Positions 28,066 to 36,149 of a stretch of DNA of 64,000 nt are shown here, piece by piece. Source of the DNA: Hyphomicrobiales bacterium (GTDB lineage: Bacteria; Pseudomonadota; Alphaproteobacteria; Rhizobiales; Rhizobiaceae). The number at the start of each line of letters is the position of its first letter. Position 1 is the stretch's first letter. The stretch lies in the NCBI GenBank assembly GCA_900472675.1, contig UCJA01000004.1, forward strand, positions 262,578-326,577, read 5' to 3'. Under the pieces are notes generated by a model, which had not been told where the DNA came from, searched no databases, and saw only the letters and a program-made list of their open reading frames with translations. The translations under genes were made by a program, and so were the position numbers.

Positions 28066-28422
28066 ATGAAATACATCGCACTGATCTACATGGATCCTGC
28101 CAAGAGCCCGCCGCCGGAGTCGCCTGACTTTAGCAAGATGATGAGCGATTACGGGATCGCCACGCAGACCTACAAGACAAGCGGCGCCTGGATTGCCGGC
28201 GAAGCCCTGCAGCCGGTGACGACGGCAACCACGGTGCGGGTCAAGAACGGCCGGACCGAGACGATGGACGGTCCGTTCGCCGAGACCAAGGAGCATCTCG
28301 GCGGGCTCTACGTCCTCGACTGCGCGGATCTCGACGAGGCCATCCGTTATGCGGCGATGATCCCGCATGCGGCCATGGGCAGCGTCGAGGTGCGGCCCAT
28401 CTGGACGATCGACCGGGCATGA
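28066..28422 (+). CDS. YCII-related DGPF-domain protein
   Basis: A 118-residue ferredoxin-like-fold protein of the YCII superfamily, with the namesake DGPF at residues 68-71 (MDGPFAETKEHLGGLYVLD). Proteins of this subgroup are encoded next to ECF42-type sigma factors across many phyla. Their biochemical role is unknown; some YCII proteins are hydrolases or dehydratases with a catalytic His-Asp pair. The ATG at 28066 is chosen over an upstream in-frame start because the conserved MKYIALIYMD begins there. The stop codon overlaps the sigma factor start by four bases. Confidence 0.88.
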   Translation: MKYIALIYMDPAKSPPPESPDFSKMMSDYGIATQTYKTSGAWIAGEALQPVTTATTVRVKNGRTETMDGPFAETKEHLGGLYVLDCADLDEAIRYAAMIPHAAMGSVEVRPIWTIDRA

Positions 28423-29672
28423 GCGGGGACGGGGAGATGGTTCCCGTCGTCGAGGCGATCGAGCAGATCGCCCGGCACGACCGGGGCCGTCTCCTCTCCA
28501 GCCTCGTCGGGTCGCTCAGGGATTTCCAGCTTGCCGAGGACAGCCTGCAGGATGCGTTCGAGTCCGCGCTTGTGCACTGGGGCCGCAACGGTCTTCCCGC
28601 CTCTGCGCATGGCTGGCTGATGCAGGTCGCCCGCCGCAAGGCGATCGACCGGCTGCGGCGCTCGTCCAGCCTGCGGGCAAAGTCCGACGAGATCGCCTAT
28701 CTCGCGGAGCAGGAAAACCGATTAGCGGCGGACGACGATCCGGATCCGATCGGCGACGAACGCCTCAAGCTGATCTTTGCCTGCTGCCATCCGGCGCTCG
28801 ACCGAAAGACTTCCGTCGCGCTGACGCTGCGGTCCGTCTGCGGACTTCGGACGGAAGAGATCGCGTCGGCCTTTCTCGACAGCCACGAGGCCATGGCCCA
28901 GCGTCTGGTTCGCGCCCGCCACAAGATCGCCAGAGCCGGCATTGCCTATGCGGTGCCCGGGCCCGATGGCTGGGCAGCACGGCTGGAGACGGTGCTTGCC
29001 TCCGTCTACCTGATCTTCAACGAGGGATATGCCTCGCAGGGCGGGCAGCACATTCGCGTCGATCTCTGCGAAGAAGCGCTGCGGCTCGGTCGGCTGCTGG
29101 TGGCGCTGCGACCGGACGAGCCCGAGATCGAGGGGCTGCTGGCGCTGATGCTGCTGCACCATGCCCGGCGGGCGGCGCGCCTTGGCAAGGCTGGCGAGAT
29201 CCTGACGCTCGAGGCGCAGGATCGCAGCCTCTGGGATCGCGCCGGGATCGCGGAGGGGGCGGCTCTTATCGAACAGGCGCTGCGGCGGGGCCGGCCCGGC
29301 CCTTATCAGTTGCAGGCGGCGATCATCGCGGTGCATGCGGATGCGCCGAGCTTTGCCGAAACCAACTGGATGGAAATCGTCTGCCTCTACGACGAACTCG
29401 CCCGCACCGGCGCCAATCCCGTCTACGAACTCAACCGCATCGTGGCGCTCTCCTATGTGGAGGGGCCGGCCGCCGCGCTCGCGCGGCTCGAGCCGATTGC
29501 CATGGCGCTTTTGCAATACCAGCCGTTTCATGCGGTGCAGGCCGACCTGCTTTCGCGGCTGGGGGAGGTCGGCGCTGCAGCGGTCGCCTATAGTCGGGCC
29601 ATCGACCTGTCGCAATCTGAAGCGGAGAGGCTGTTTTTGCAGCAGCGGCTCGAGGCGCTCACCGGCGGCTAG
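28419..29672 (+). CDS. RNA polymerase sigma factor, ECF42-type with TPR-like C-terminal extension
   Basis: A 417-residue sigma factor. Region 2 lies near residues 20-90 (QLAEDSLQDAFESALVHWGRNG, then AHGWLMQVARRKAIDRLRR) and region 4 near 120-180 (RKTSVALTLRSVCGLRTEEIASAF). The remaining 200 or so residues form a helical, TPR-like extension (SVYLIFNEGYAS onward), the hallmark of the ECF42 group. The extension, rather than an anti-sigma factor, is thought to control activity, and no anti-sigma gene is present. It overlaps the DGPF gene by ATGA, so the pair is an operon. Confidence 0.9.
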   Translation: MSGDGEMVPVVEAIEQIARHDRGRLLSSLVGSLRDFQLAEDSLQDAFESALVHWGRNGLPASAHGWLMQVARRKAIDRLRRSSSLRAKSDEIAYLAEQENRLAADDDPDPIGDERLKLIFACCHPALDRKTSVALTLRSVCGLRTEEIASAFLDSHEAMAQRLVRARHKIARAGIAYAVPGPDGWAARLETVLASVYLIFNEGYASQGGQHIRVDLCEEALRLGRLLVALRPDEPEIEGLLALMLLHHARRAARLGKAGEILTLEAQDRSLWDRAGIAEGAALIEQALRRGRPGPYQLQAAIIAVHADAPSFAETNWMEIVCLYDELARTGANPVYELNRIVALSYVEGPAAALARLEPIAMALLQYQPFHAVQADLLSRLGEVGAAAVAYSRAIDLSQSEAERLFLQQRLEALTGG

Positions 29673-29681
29673 AAGGGTCTC

Positions 29682-30323
29682 CTACCGGGCCTGTGTCAGG
29701 AGGATCTTCGCAGCAAACACGGAAAAGACGCCGGCGATCGTATAGTCGAGCCCACGCAGGATCTTCCGGTTGGCTTGCAGCCAGTCGGACAGGCGATGGG
29801 CGGCCAGCACGGCGAGGATGTTGACCGGCATCCCGACCAGGATGAAATAGGTGCCGAGGAAGACCAGCTTGCCGGTGACGTGCGGGTCGCTTGCGGTAAC
29901 GAACTGCGGCAGGAAGGTCATGAAGAAGATGATGACCTTGGGGTTGAGGATATTCACCCAGAAGCCGACCGACATGTTGGCAAGCGGGCTGCTCCGTGCG
30001 CGATCGACCTTCTGGACCGAAAGGCTGGAGCCGAAGCGGATGGCCTGTAGCGCCAGCCAGAGCAGATAGGCCGCGCCGCCGGTCTTCAAAATGAAGAAGG
30101 CGGTGGGCGAGGCGGTGATCAGGGCAGAGACGCCGAAGGCGACCAGCAGTGTGTGGCAGACGACGCCGAGGCTCGTGCCGAGAACGACCCACATGGCGGG
30201 GCCGCGACCCTGGCCGAGCGCCCGGCTGATCGACAGGGTCATGTCCGGCCCCGGGGTCAGGGCCAGAAGCAGCGCTGCTGCGGTGAAGGTCAAAAGCGTG
30301 GCAAGGCTCGGAAGGAAATCCAT
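29682..30323 (-). CDS. LysE family amino acid / metabolite exporter
   Basis: A 213-residue six-helix exporter of the LysE/RhtB family: start MDFLPSLATLLTFTAAALLL, the conserved LTPGPDMTLSISRALGQGRG and GFWVNILNPKVIIFFMTFLPQF. Members export basic or neutral amino acids, homoserine lactone and similar solutes; the substrate is not predictable. The ATG read from 30323 begins the conserved helix; an upstream extension is proline-rich and not conserved. It converges with the sigma-factor gene, nine bases apart. Confidence 0.88.
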   Translation of the reverse strand: MDFLPSLATLLTFTAAALLLALTPGPDMTLSISRALGQGRGPAMWVVLGTSLGVVCHTLLVAFGVSALITASPTAFFILKTGGAAYLLWLALQAIRFGSSLSVQKVDRARSSPLANMSVGFWVNILNPKVIIFFMTFLPQFVTASDPHVTGKLVFLGTYFILVGMPVNILAVLAAHRLSDWLQANRKILRGLDYTIAGVFSVFAAKILLTQAR

Positions 30324-30425
30324 GGTCGGTGCTCGAATGGCCGGATCAGATGGTGGTCCTCTATCCGGCTTCGAAACGCCTGCCAATCGCTGCCGTAAAA
30401 CCGCTGCACAGTTTTGCGGCGTGCT

Positions 30426-31283
30426 TTAGCGGCGTGCGATGAAGTCCTTCGAAGCATCGGCGTGATCCGGATGCCAGCGCGACAGGGGCGGGCGGTTTTC
30501 GATGATGTCGCCGATCGCCCAGGCCATCCGCCGTTCATCGGTTGCGCGGTCCACGTCGTTGTCGGGGCACAGGATGTAGAAATCGCCCCGCTCCAGGCTT
30601 TCCATCATGAAGTCCACCGTCTGCTCCGGCGTCCAGGCGGCTTCAGGCTTTTCGGTGCGGTCGCCCTTGGTGAGCCCGGTATAGACGAAGCCCGGGATCA
30701 GCAGATGCGCCGAAACCTGGCACTCCGCGGTGTTGCGCAGTTCGTGCTGTAGGGCTTCGGTGAAGGCTTTGACGCCGGCCTTGGCGACGTTATAGGCCGG
30801 GTCGCCCGGCGGCGTGGTGATGCCCTGCTTGGAGCCGGTGTTGATGATCAGGGCCGGTTCGCCATGGGCGATCATGGCCGGGCCAAAGGTGCGGCTGCCG
30901 TTGACGACACCCATCAGGTTGACGCCGAGCACGTTATCCCAATTGGCCTGCGGGCCGAACAGGCTGCTGCCGGGCTGGATGCCGGCGTTGTTCATCAGCA
31001 CGTGGATGCGGCCGAAGCGCTGGATGACGGCGCGCTCGAGGGTGGCGATCTCGTCGGGCTTGGAGACATCCGTGCCGATCGCCACGACATCGGCCTCACC
31101 GTCTTCGGCAAGGGCTGCCACGTCGCGGCAGGCTGCCGCCAGCCTGTCGCCTTCCAGATCGGCCAGGACGACGGAAAGACCGAGGCTTGCGAAGTGCTTG
31201 GCAGCGGCAAGGCCGATGCCCGAGGCGGCGCCGGTGACGACGGCGACGTTGTCCTTTTTCAGAGCGGGATGAGTGGTGGCCAT
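30426..31283 (-). CDS. SDR family NAD(P)-dependent oxidoreductase
   Basis: A 285-residue short-chain dehydrogenase with every core motif: TGAASGIG (17-24), NNAG (98-101), Ser151, and the catalytic YNVAK (Tyr164, Lys168). The aspartate after the second strand (VVLADLEG) suggests NAD rather than NADP. The substrate is unknown. The ATG read from 31283 follows AGGAG; a 23-residue upstream extension is unlikely. It is divergent from the small ParD-like gene. Confidence 0.88.
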   Translation of the reverse strand: MATTHPALKKDNVAVVTGAASGIGLAAAKHFASLGLSVVLADLEGDRLAAACRDVAALAEDGEADVVAIGTDVSKPDEIATLERAVIQRFGRIHVLMNNAGIQPGSSLFGPQANWDNVLGVNLMGVVNGSRTFGPAMIAHGEPALIINTGSKQGITTPPGDPAYNVAKAGVKAFTEALQHELRNTAECQVSAHLLIPGFVYTGLTKGDRTEKPEAAWTPEQTVDFMMESLERGDFYILCPDNDVDRATDERRMAWAIGDIIENRPPLSRWHPDHADASKDFIARR

Positions 31284-31382
31284 GGGAAACTCCTCTATGA
31301 CGCTGCTGTTCAAAGGTCCTGCGGGATATGGTACCTTATCAAGGCCTGTCAACGTGACGGGTGTGCGACAAGGAGCAGGCGG

Positions 31383-31640
31383 ATGAACACGATCGCCTCG
31401 ATCACCCTGGATGAGGAGCTGGCCGAGTTTGTCCAGAAGAAGCTGGATGACGGGCGTTACGGCTCTGCGAGCGACGTCATCGAGGAGGCGCTGCGGCTTT
31501 TAAAGCAAAGCGAAGAGGATTCGCTTGCCGTCATTCGTGCCGCTATCGAGGAGGGTGAGGCCTCCGGCGAACCGCAGCCTTTTGATGCCGATGAATTTCT
31601 CGCCGAAAAGCACCGGAAATACGTCGATCAGGCCCGATAA
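31383..31640 (+). CDS. ParD-like type II antitoxin (ribbon-helix-helix), apparently without toxin
   Basis: An 85-residue protein with an N-terminal ribbon-helix-helix DNA-binding domain (MNTIASITLDEELAEFVQKK, then YGSASDVIEEALRLLKQ) and an acidic C-terminal tail with the FDADEFLAEKH segment common in ParD/CopG antitoxins. A parE toxin normally follows within a few bases; here the next 225 bases hold no ParE-like frame and argG comes next. It may be a solitary regulator or a remnant of a toxin-antitoxin pair. Confidence 0.78.
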   Translation: MNTIASITLDEELAEFVQKKLDDGRYGSASDVIEEALRLLKQSEEDSLAVIRAAIEEGEASGEPQPFDADEFLAEKHRKYVDQAR

Positions 31641-31724
31641 GCTGCAGAACTGCTCTCTACGCGCAAGCTTGAACCGTATCGTTTAGGCGGAAGTCTGGCC
31701 TGCCGGTTCCGATCGTCTGCATGC

Positions 31725-31813
31725 CGCACCACTAGATGCGCGTGGTGCGAGACCTCCGACGGTGTCGGTTGCCGCCCTTGCGCCATGCGGCAAACTCGCT
31801 AAAAGTGCCGCAA
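31725..31813 (+). promoter_or_regulatory. Structured leader upstream of argG with alternative hairpins
   Basis: A hairpin, CGCACCAC with GTGGTGCG, spans 31725-31749. Downstream, GCGGCA (31787-31792) can pair either with TGCCGC upstream (31770-31775) or with TGCCGC downstream (31806-31811), but not both. Such geometry is typical of leader switches. No U tract follows, so control could act on translation. Confidence 0.4.
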
Positions 31814-31865
31814 CCCCAAGAGCCGGCGCTGATGCGCCCCCACCCGCAGACGGACTGTAACAGAC

Positions 31866-33089
31866 ATGGCACTTCCGAAAGACGTAAAGAAAGTCGTCCT
31901 CGCCTATTCCGGCGGCCTCGATACCTCGATCATCCTGAAATGGCTGCAGACGGAACTGGGCGCCGAAGTCGTGACCTTCACCGCCGATCTCGGCCAGGGT
32001 GAAGAGCTGGAGCCGGCCCGCAAGAAGGCCGAGATGCTGGGCATCAAGGAAATCTACATCGAGGACGTGCGCGAAGAGTTCGTCCGCGATTTCGTGTTCC
32101 CTATGTTCCGTGCCAATGCCGTCTATGAAGGCGTCTATCTGCTCGGCACCTCGATTGCCCGCCCGCTGATCTCCAAGCACCTGATCGAGATCGCCCGCAA
32201 GACCGGCGCCGATGCGATCGCCCATGGCGCGACCGGCAAGGGCAACGACCAGGTTCGCTTCGAGCTTTCGGCCTACGCGCTTAACCCGGACATCAAGGTC
32301 ATCGCACCTTGGCGCGACTGGGAATTCAAGAGCCGTACGGATCTGTTGAAGTTCGCCGAGGAAAACCAGATCCCGGTTTCCAAGGACAAGATGGGCGAAG
32401 CGCCGTTCTCGGTCGACGCCAACCTGCTGCACTCGTCTTCCGAGGGCAAGGTGCTGGAAGATCCGGCCGTCGAGGCGCCTGAATATGTGCACATGCGCAC
32501 CATCTCGCCGGAAGCAGCGCCCGACAAGGCAACCGTCATCAAGGTCGGCTTCCGCAAGGGTGATGCCTGCTCGATCAACGGCGTCGAGATGTCGCCGGCA
32601 ACGCTGCTCGCCGAGCTCAACGCCTACGGCCGCGACAACGGCATCGGCCGGCTCGATCTCGTCGAAAACCGCTATGTGGGCATGAAGAGCCGCGGCGTTT
32701 ACGAGACCCCCGGCGGTACGATCCTGCTTGCTGCCCACCGTGCGATCGAGAGCATCACGCTCGACCGGGGTGCTGCGCATCTCAAGGACGAACTGATGCC
32801 GCGCTATGCGGAACTCATCTACTTCGGCTTCTGGTTCTCGCCCGAGCGCGAGATGCTGCAGGCGGCCATCGACCGGAGCCAGGAGCATGTGGAAGGCGAA
32901 GTGACGCTGAAGCTCTACAAGGGCAATGTCATGGTGATCGGTCGCGAAAGCGAGAAGTCGCTCTATTCCGACAAGCTGGTCACCTTCGAGGACGACCAGG
33001 GCGCCTACGACCAGAAGGATGCGGCCGGCTTCATCAAGCTCAATGCGCTGCGCCTGCGGACGCTCGCCAAGCGCAACCTGTCGAACTGA
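31866..33089 (+). CDS. argG: Argininosuccinate synthase
   Basis: ArgG joins citrulline and aspartate in the penultimate step of arginine synthesis. The 407-residue product begins with the ATP-binding PP-loop AYSGGLDTS (about residues 14-22), followed by the citrulline-site [14 protein letters not shown] block and the family signature [21 protein letters not shown] (tested as shorter parts). The length is normal. It is a single gene with a structured leader and a downstream terminator that lies inside the convergent marR gene. Confidence 0.97.
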   Translation: MALPKDVKKVVLAYSGGLDTSIILKWLQTELGAEVVTFTADLGQGEELEPARKKAEMLGIKEIYIEDVREEFVRDFVFPMFRANAVYEGVYLLGTSIARPLISKHLIEIARKTGADAIAHGATGKGNDQVRFELSAYALNPDIKVIAPWRDWEFKSRTDLLKFAEENQIPVSKDKMGEAPFSVDANLLHSSSEGKVLEDPAVEAPEYVHMRTISPEAAPDKATVIKVGFRKGDACSINGVEMSPATLLAELNAYGRDNGIGRLDLVENRYVGMKSRGVYETPGGTILLAAHRAIESITLDRGAAHLKDELMPRYAELIYFGFWFSPEREMLQAAIDRSQEHVEGEVTLKLYKGNVMVIGRESEKSLYSDKLVTFEDDQGAYDQKDAAGFIKLNALRLRTLAKRNLSN

Positions 33090-33100
33090 AGCTTAAGGCT

Positions 33101-33664
33101 TCATTCCTCGCCGAATTCAGGGCCCGCTTTCGCAAGAAGGCGGGCCTTTTTCACCTGCGTTTCCTCGCGCGGGGCCGGTGCTGCGCCCAACGCCTGGAGG
33201 TTGGTGCTGAAACTGGTCAGCGCCTGTTTCAACAGGGTGCAGCGCTCGTCGTCCATGCCGTGCGTTGCGCCTTCGATGAGGCCGCCCAGTTCCTGGCGGA
33301 TGGCTGCCAGCACAGGCGCGGAAGCGGGTGTCAGGTTGATGCGCTTGGCGCGGCGGTCGGCCGAGCAGGGCTGCCGTTCCACCAGCCCGCGGCTTTCGAG
33401 CTTGTCGAGGTAGGCGCAGAGCGTCATCGGCTCCACGCCCATGCGCTGGGCGATATCGAGCTGGCGGCTGCCGTCGGTGGCGGCGATGTTCATCAAGGCC
33501 CGCGCTTCGCCCGGCGTCAGCCCGAGCCCCGCCTGGGCCACGCGCTTCTCGAAAGCCATGCGCAGCAGGCGCGCGGCATCGGCGATGAGAAACCCCAGCT
33601 CCTGCGGGGCGGCCGGAGTGGGCTCATCGCCAAGGGTTTTCGTTTCAAGGTCGGTGCGTGTCAT
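33101..33664 (-). CDS. MarR family transcriptional regulator
   Basis: A 187-residue winged-helix repressor. The conserved core includes PGEARALMNIAATDGSRQLDIAQRMG (helix-turn-helix), then MTLCAYLDKLESRGLVERQPC and the wing SADRRAKRINLTPAS. The N- and C-terminal tails (PTPAAPQ; REETQVKKARLLAKAG) are extra. It is divergent from the M3 peptidase gene, and an inverted repeat in the shared intergenic region is a candidate operator. Its last codons double as the argG terminator, so the tail sequence is constrained by RNA structure. Confidence 0.88.
   Translation of the reverse strand: MTRTDLETKTLGDEPTPAAPQELGFLIADAARLLRMAFEKRVAQAGLGLTPGEARALMNIAATDGSRQLDIAQRMGVEPMTLCAYLDKLESRGLVERQPCSADRRAKRINLTPASAPVLAAIRQELGGLIEGATHGMDDERCTLLKQALTSFSTNLQALGAAPAPREETQVKKARLLAKAGPEFGEE
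33121..33151 (+). terminator. Terminator of argG, embedded in the end of the convergent marR coding region
   Basis: A GGCCCGC...GCGGGCC stem (33121-33127 with 33140-33146), loop TTTCGCAAGAAG, followed by T5. It lies 31 bases after the argG stop and within codons of the last residues of the minus-strand MarR protein. Confidence 0.82.
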
Positions 33665-33691
33665 CCTCGCGGTCTACCCCCATTTCTGCGC

Positions 33692-33724
33692 GGGTGGAAC
33701 TGAAATTGCCGTGTGGTTCCCACC
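33692..33724. promoter_or_regulatory. Imperfect inverted repeat between marR and the M3 peptidase gene
   Basis: GGGTGGAAC (33692-33700) and GGTTCCCACC (33715-33724) form an inverted repeat with a one-base offset, 28 bases upstream of the marR start. It is a plausible autoregulatory MarR operator. Confidence 0.3.
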
Positions 33725-33844
33725 GGCAAGATCCCGCTCATGGCTCGACAGATCGCGCCCGAGTGCCCATCTTGGGGAAACGGTGCGGCTCGCCGCCGCC
33801 ATTGTCGCGACGCTCTTTGGACCATCTGCTTGAAAGGCTCAACC

Positions 33845-35932
33845 ATGGCACATCTCTCCCTCAATCCTGCCCTCGTGGAATGGCGCGGCCACCACGGCCT
33901 GCCGCAGTTCGACCAGGTAAAGGACGAGGACTTCGCCTCCGGCTTCGAAGCGGCGCTCAGCGCCCATGACGCAGAGATCGATGCCATTGCCGACAATGCG
34001 GAGGCGCCGACCTTCGACAATACGGTGGTCGCGCTGGAACTGGCAGGCGACGCGCTGTCGCGGATTTCGGCGCTGTTCTGGGGCAAGGCGGGTGCCCACA
34101 CGAATGACACCATCCAGGCGCTGGAGCGGGAGATCGCGCCCAAGATGTCGCGCCATTATTCGAAGATCGGCATGAACGCAGCGCTGTTTGCCCGGATCGA
34201 CAGGCTGTGGGAGACGCGCGCCGAGCTCGACCTGACCGTCGAGCAGGAGCGGGTGCTGGAGCGCCACTGGAAAGGCTTCGTGCGGGCCGGCGCAAAGCTG
34301 CCGAAGGACGAGCAGGAGCGGCTTGCCAAGATCAACGAGCGGCTGGCAAGCCTTGGCGCCAGTTTCGGGCAGAATGTGCTGGGTGAGGAAAAGGCCTGGT
34401 CGCTGACGCTGTCGGACGAGGCCGATCTGGACGGCCTGCCGCCCTTCCTGCTCGATGCCATGCAGTCGGCAGCGCGGGAACGGGGAGAAGAGGGCGGCAG
34501 CATGGTGACGCTGTCACGCTCCATCATCGAGCCCTTCCTGACATTCTCGACGCGCCGCGAACTGCGCGAGCAGGCGTTCCGCGCCTGGGCCGCGCGCGGC
34601 GCGAATGGCGGCGAACGAGACAATCTGGAGATCGTGCGCGAGACGCTGGAACTGCGGGCAGAAAAGGCGAAGCTTCTCGGCTACCCAACCTATGCGGCCT
34701 ACAAGCTCGACAACACCATGGCGAAGACCGCCGAAAACGTCGACGCCCTGCTGCGCGGGGTCTGGGACAAGGCCCGTCGCAAGGCGCTCGAGGAAGAGGC
34801 GAGCCTTGCCGGGCTGATTGGCGAAGAGGGCGGGAACCACCCGGTCATGCCCTGGGACTGGCGCCACTATGCGGAGAAGCTGCGCGAGCGGATGTTCGAT
34901 TTCTCGGAAGCCGAGCTGAAACCCTATCTGCAGCTCGAGAAGATCATCGAAGCCTGCTTCGACGTGGCCAAGCGGCTGTTCGGCATCACCGCAACCGAGG
35001 TGAAGGGACTGCCGGTCTATCATCCGGACGTGCGGGTTTTCGAAATTCGTGATGAAGAGGGTGCGCTGAAGGCACTGTTCCTCGGCGACTACTTTGCCCG
35101 CTCGTCCAAGCGGTCGGGCGCCTGGATGAGCGCGTTCCAGAGCCAACACAAGCTGCCGCTCGCGGACGGCACGGTGGGCGAACTGCCGATCATCTATAAC
35201 GTCTGCAATTTCGCAAAGCCTGCCGAAGGCAAGCCGGCGCTGCTTTCGCTGGATGATGCGCGCACGCTGTTCCACGAGTTCGGCCACGCGCTGCACGGCA
35301 TGCTGTCGAACGTGACCTATCCGTCCGTCTCGGGCACGGGCGTTGCACGCGACTTCGTGGAACTGCCCTCGCAGCTTTACGAGCACTGGCTGACGGTACC
35401 GGAGATCCTCGAGACCTATGCGGTCCACTACCAGACGGGCGAGCCCATGCCGAAGGCGCTGCTGGACAAGGTGCTTGCCGCGCGCACCTTCAATGCCGGT
35501 TTTGCAACGGTGGAGTTCACATCGTCGGCCATCGTCGACATGGCCTTCCACACACGCGACGGTGTCAAGGACCCGATGGCGGTGCAGAAAGAGGTGCTCG
35601 ACGGTCTCGGCATGCCGCAGTCGATCGTCATGCGCCACGCTACGCCGCACTTCGCCCACGTGTTTTCCGGCGAAGGGTATTCGGCAGGCTATTATTCCTA
35701 CATGTGGTCGGAGGTGCTGGATGCGGATGCCTTCGACGCCTTCGAGGAGACGGGCAATGCCTTCGACCCAGTGATGGCGCGCAAGCTGAAGAACAACATC
35801 TACTCGGTCGGCGGCTCGATCGATCCGGAGGATACCTACAAGGCCTTCCGCGGCAAGCTGCCGGATCCTGCCGCCATGCTGAAGAAGAAGGGGCTCGGCA
35901 TGGTGAAGGAGTTGTCCGGCAGCGACGCGTGA
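33845..35932 (+). CDS. M3 family metallopeptidase (oligopeptidase A / Dcp type)
   Basis: A 695-residue cytosolic zinc peptidase. The metal site HEFGH is at residues 477-481 (His477, Glu478, His481), in LFHEFGHALHGMLSNVTYPSVSG (read as shorter parts). No signal peptide is seen, so it most likely trims peptides in the cytoplasm, like PrlC or Dcp. The ATG at 33845 (MAHLSLNPALVEW) is chosen; a longer upstream frame overlaps the regulatory region and has no conserved residues. A short hairpin follows the stop. Confidence 0.93.
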   Translation: MAHLSLNPALVEWRGHHGLPQFDQVKDEDFASGFEAALSAHDAEIDAIADNAEAPTFDNTVVALELAGDALSRISALFWGKAGAHTNDTIQALEREIAPKMSRHYSKIGMNAALFARIDRLWETRAELDLTVEQERVLERHWKGFVRAGAKLPKDEQERLAKINERLASLGASFGQNVLGEEKAWSLTLSDEADLDGLPPFLLDAMQSAARERGEEGGSMVTLSRSIIEPFLTFSTRRELREQAFRAWAARGANGGERDNLEIVRETLELRAEKAKLLGYPTYAAYKLDNTMAKTAENVDALLRGVWDKARRKALEEEASLAGLIGEEGGNHPVMPWDWRHYAEKLRERMFDFSEAELKPYLQLEKIIEACFDVAKRLFGITATEVKGLPVYHPDVRVFEIRDEEGALKALFLGDYFARSSKRSGAWMSAFQSQHKLPLADGTVGELPIIYNVCNFAKPAEGKPALLSLDDARTLFHEFGHALHGMLSNVTYPSVSGTGVARDFVELPSQLYEHWLTVPEILETYAVHYQTGEPMPKALLDKVLAARTFNAGFATVEFTSSAIVDMAFHTRDGVKDPMAVQKEVLDGLGMPQSIVMRHATPHFAHVFSGEGYSAGYYSYMWSEVLDADAFDAFEETGNAFDPVMARKLKNNIYSVGGSIDPEDTYKAFRGKLPDPAAMLKKKGLGMVKELSGSDA

Positions 35933-35942
35933 GGGGGCAGAG

Positions 35943-35961
35943 GGCAGGCTCCGAGCCTGCC
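35943..35961 (+). terminator. Hairpin after the M3 peptidase gene
   Basis: GGCAGGCTC and GAGCCTGCC form a 9-bp stem with a very tight loop, 10 bases after the stop. There is only a weak T-rich tail (TGTCTT), so it is a possible rather than certain terminator. Confidence 0.45.
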
Positions 35962-36149
35962 TGTCTTCCTGCGCCAGCAGAATTCTGCCATGACCCGTGT
36001 TGACCAGGGGTTGCGCCGGCGTGCCGGCGTGGCCATTTGGAGCTTGATTGGCACTCCCCCTTTCGCAGATGCGAAAAAACGGGTATGAGGCCGCAAAACG
36101 AATTTAGCGCTTGCTTGGCATGGCGCCCGAACCTCAGAGATCCTTCATC

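Noticed and set aside
31641..31865. A parE toxin gene or its remnant after the ParD-like gene
   Set aside because: No frame in this gap shows ParE-like residues; only short frames with stops and the structured argG leader were seen.
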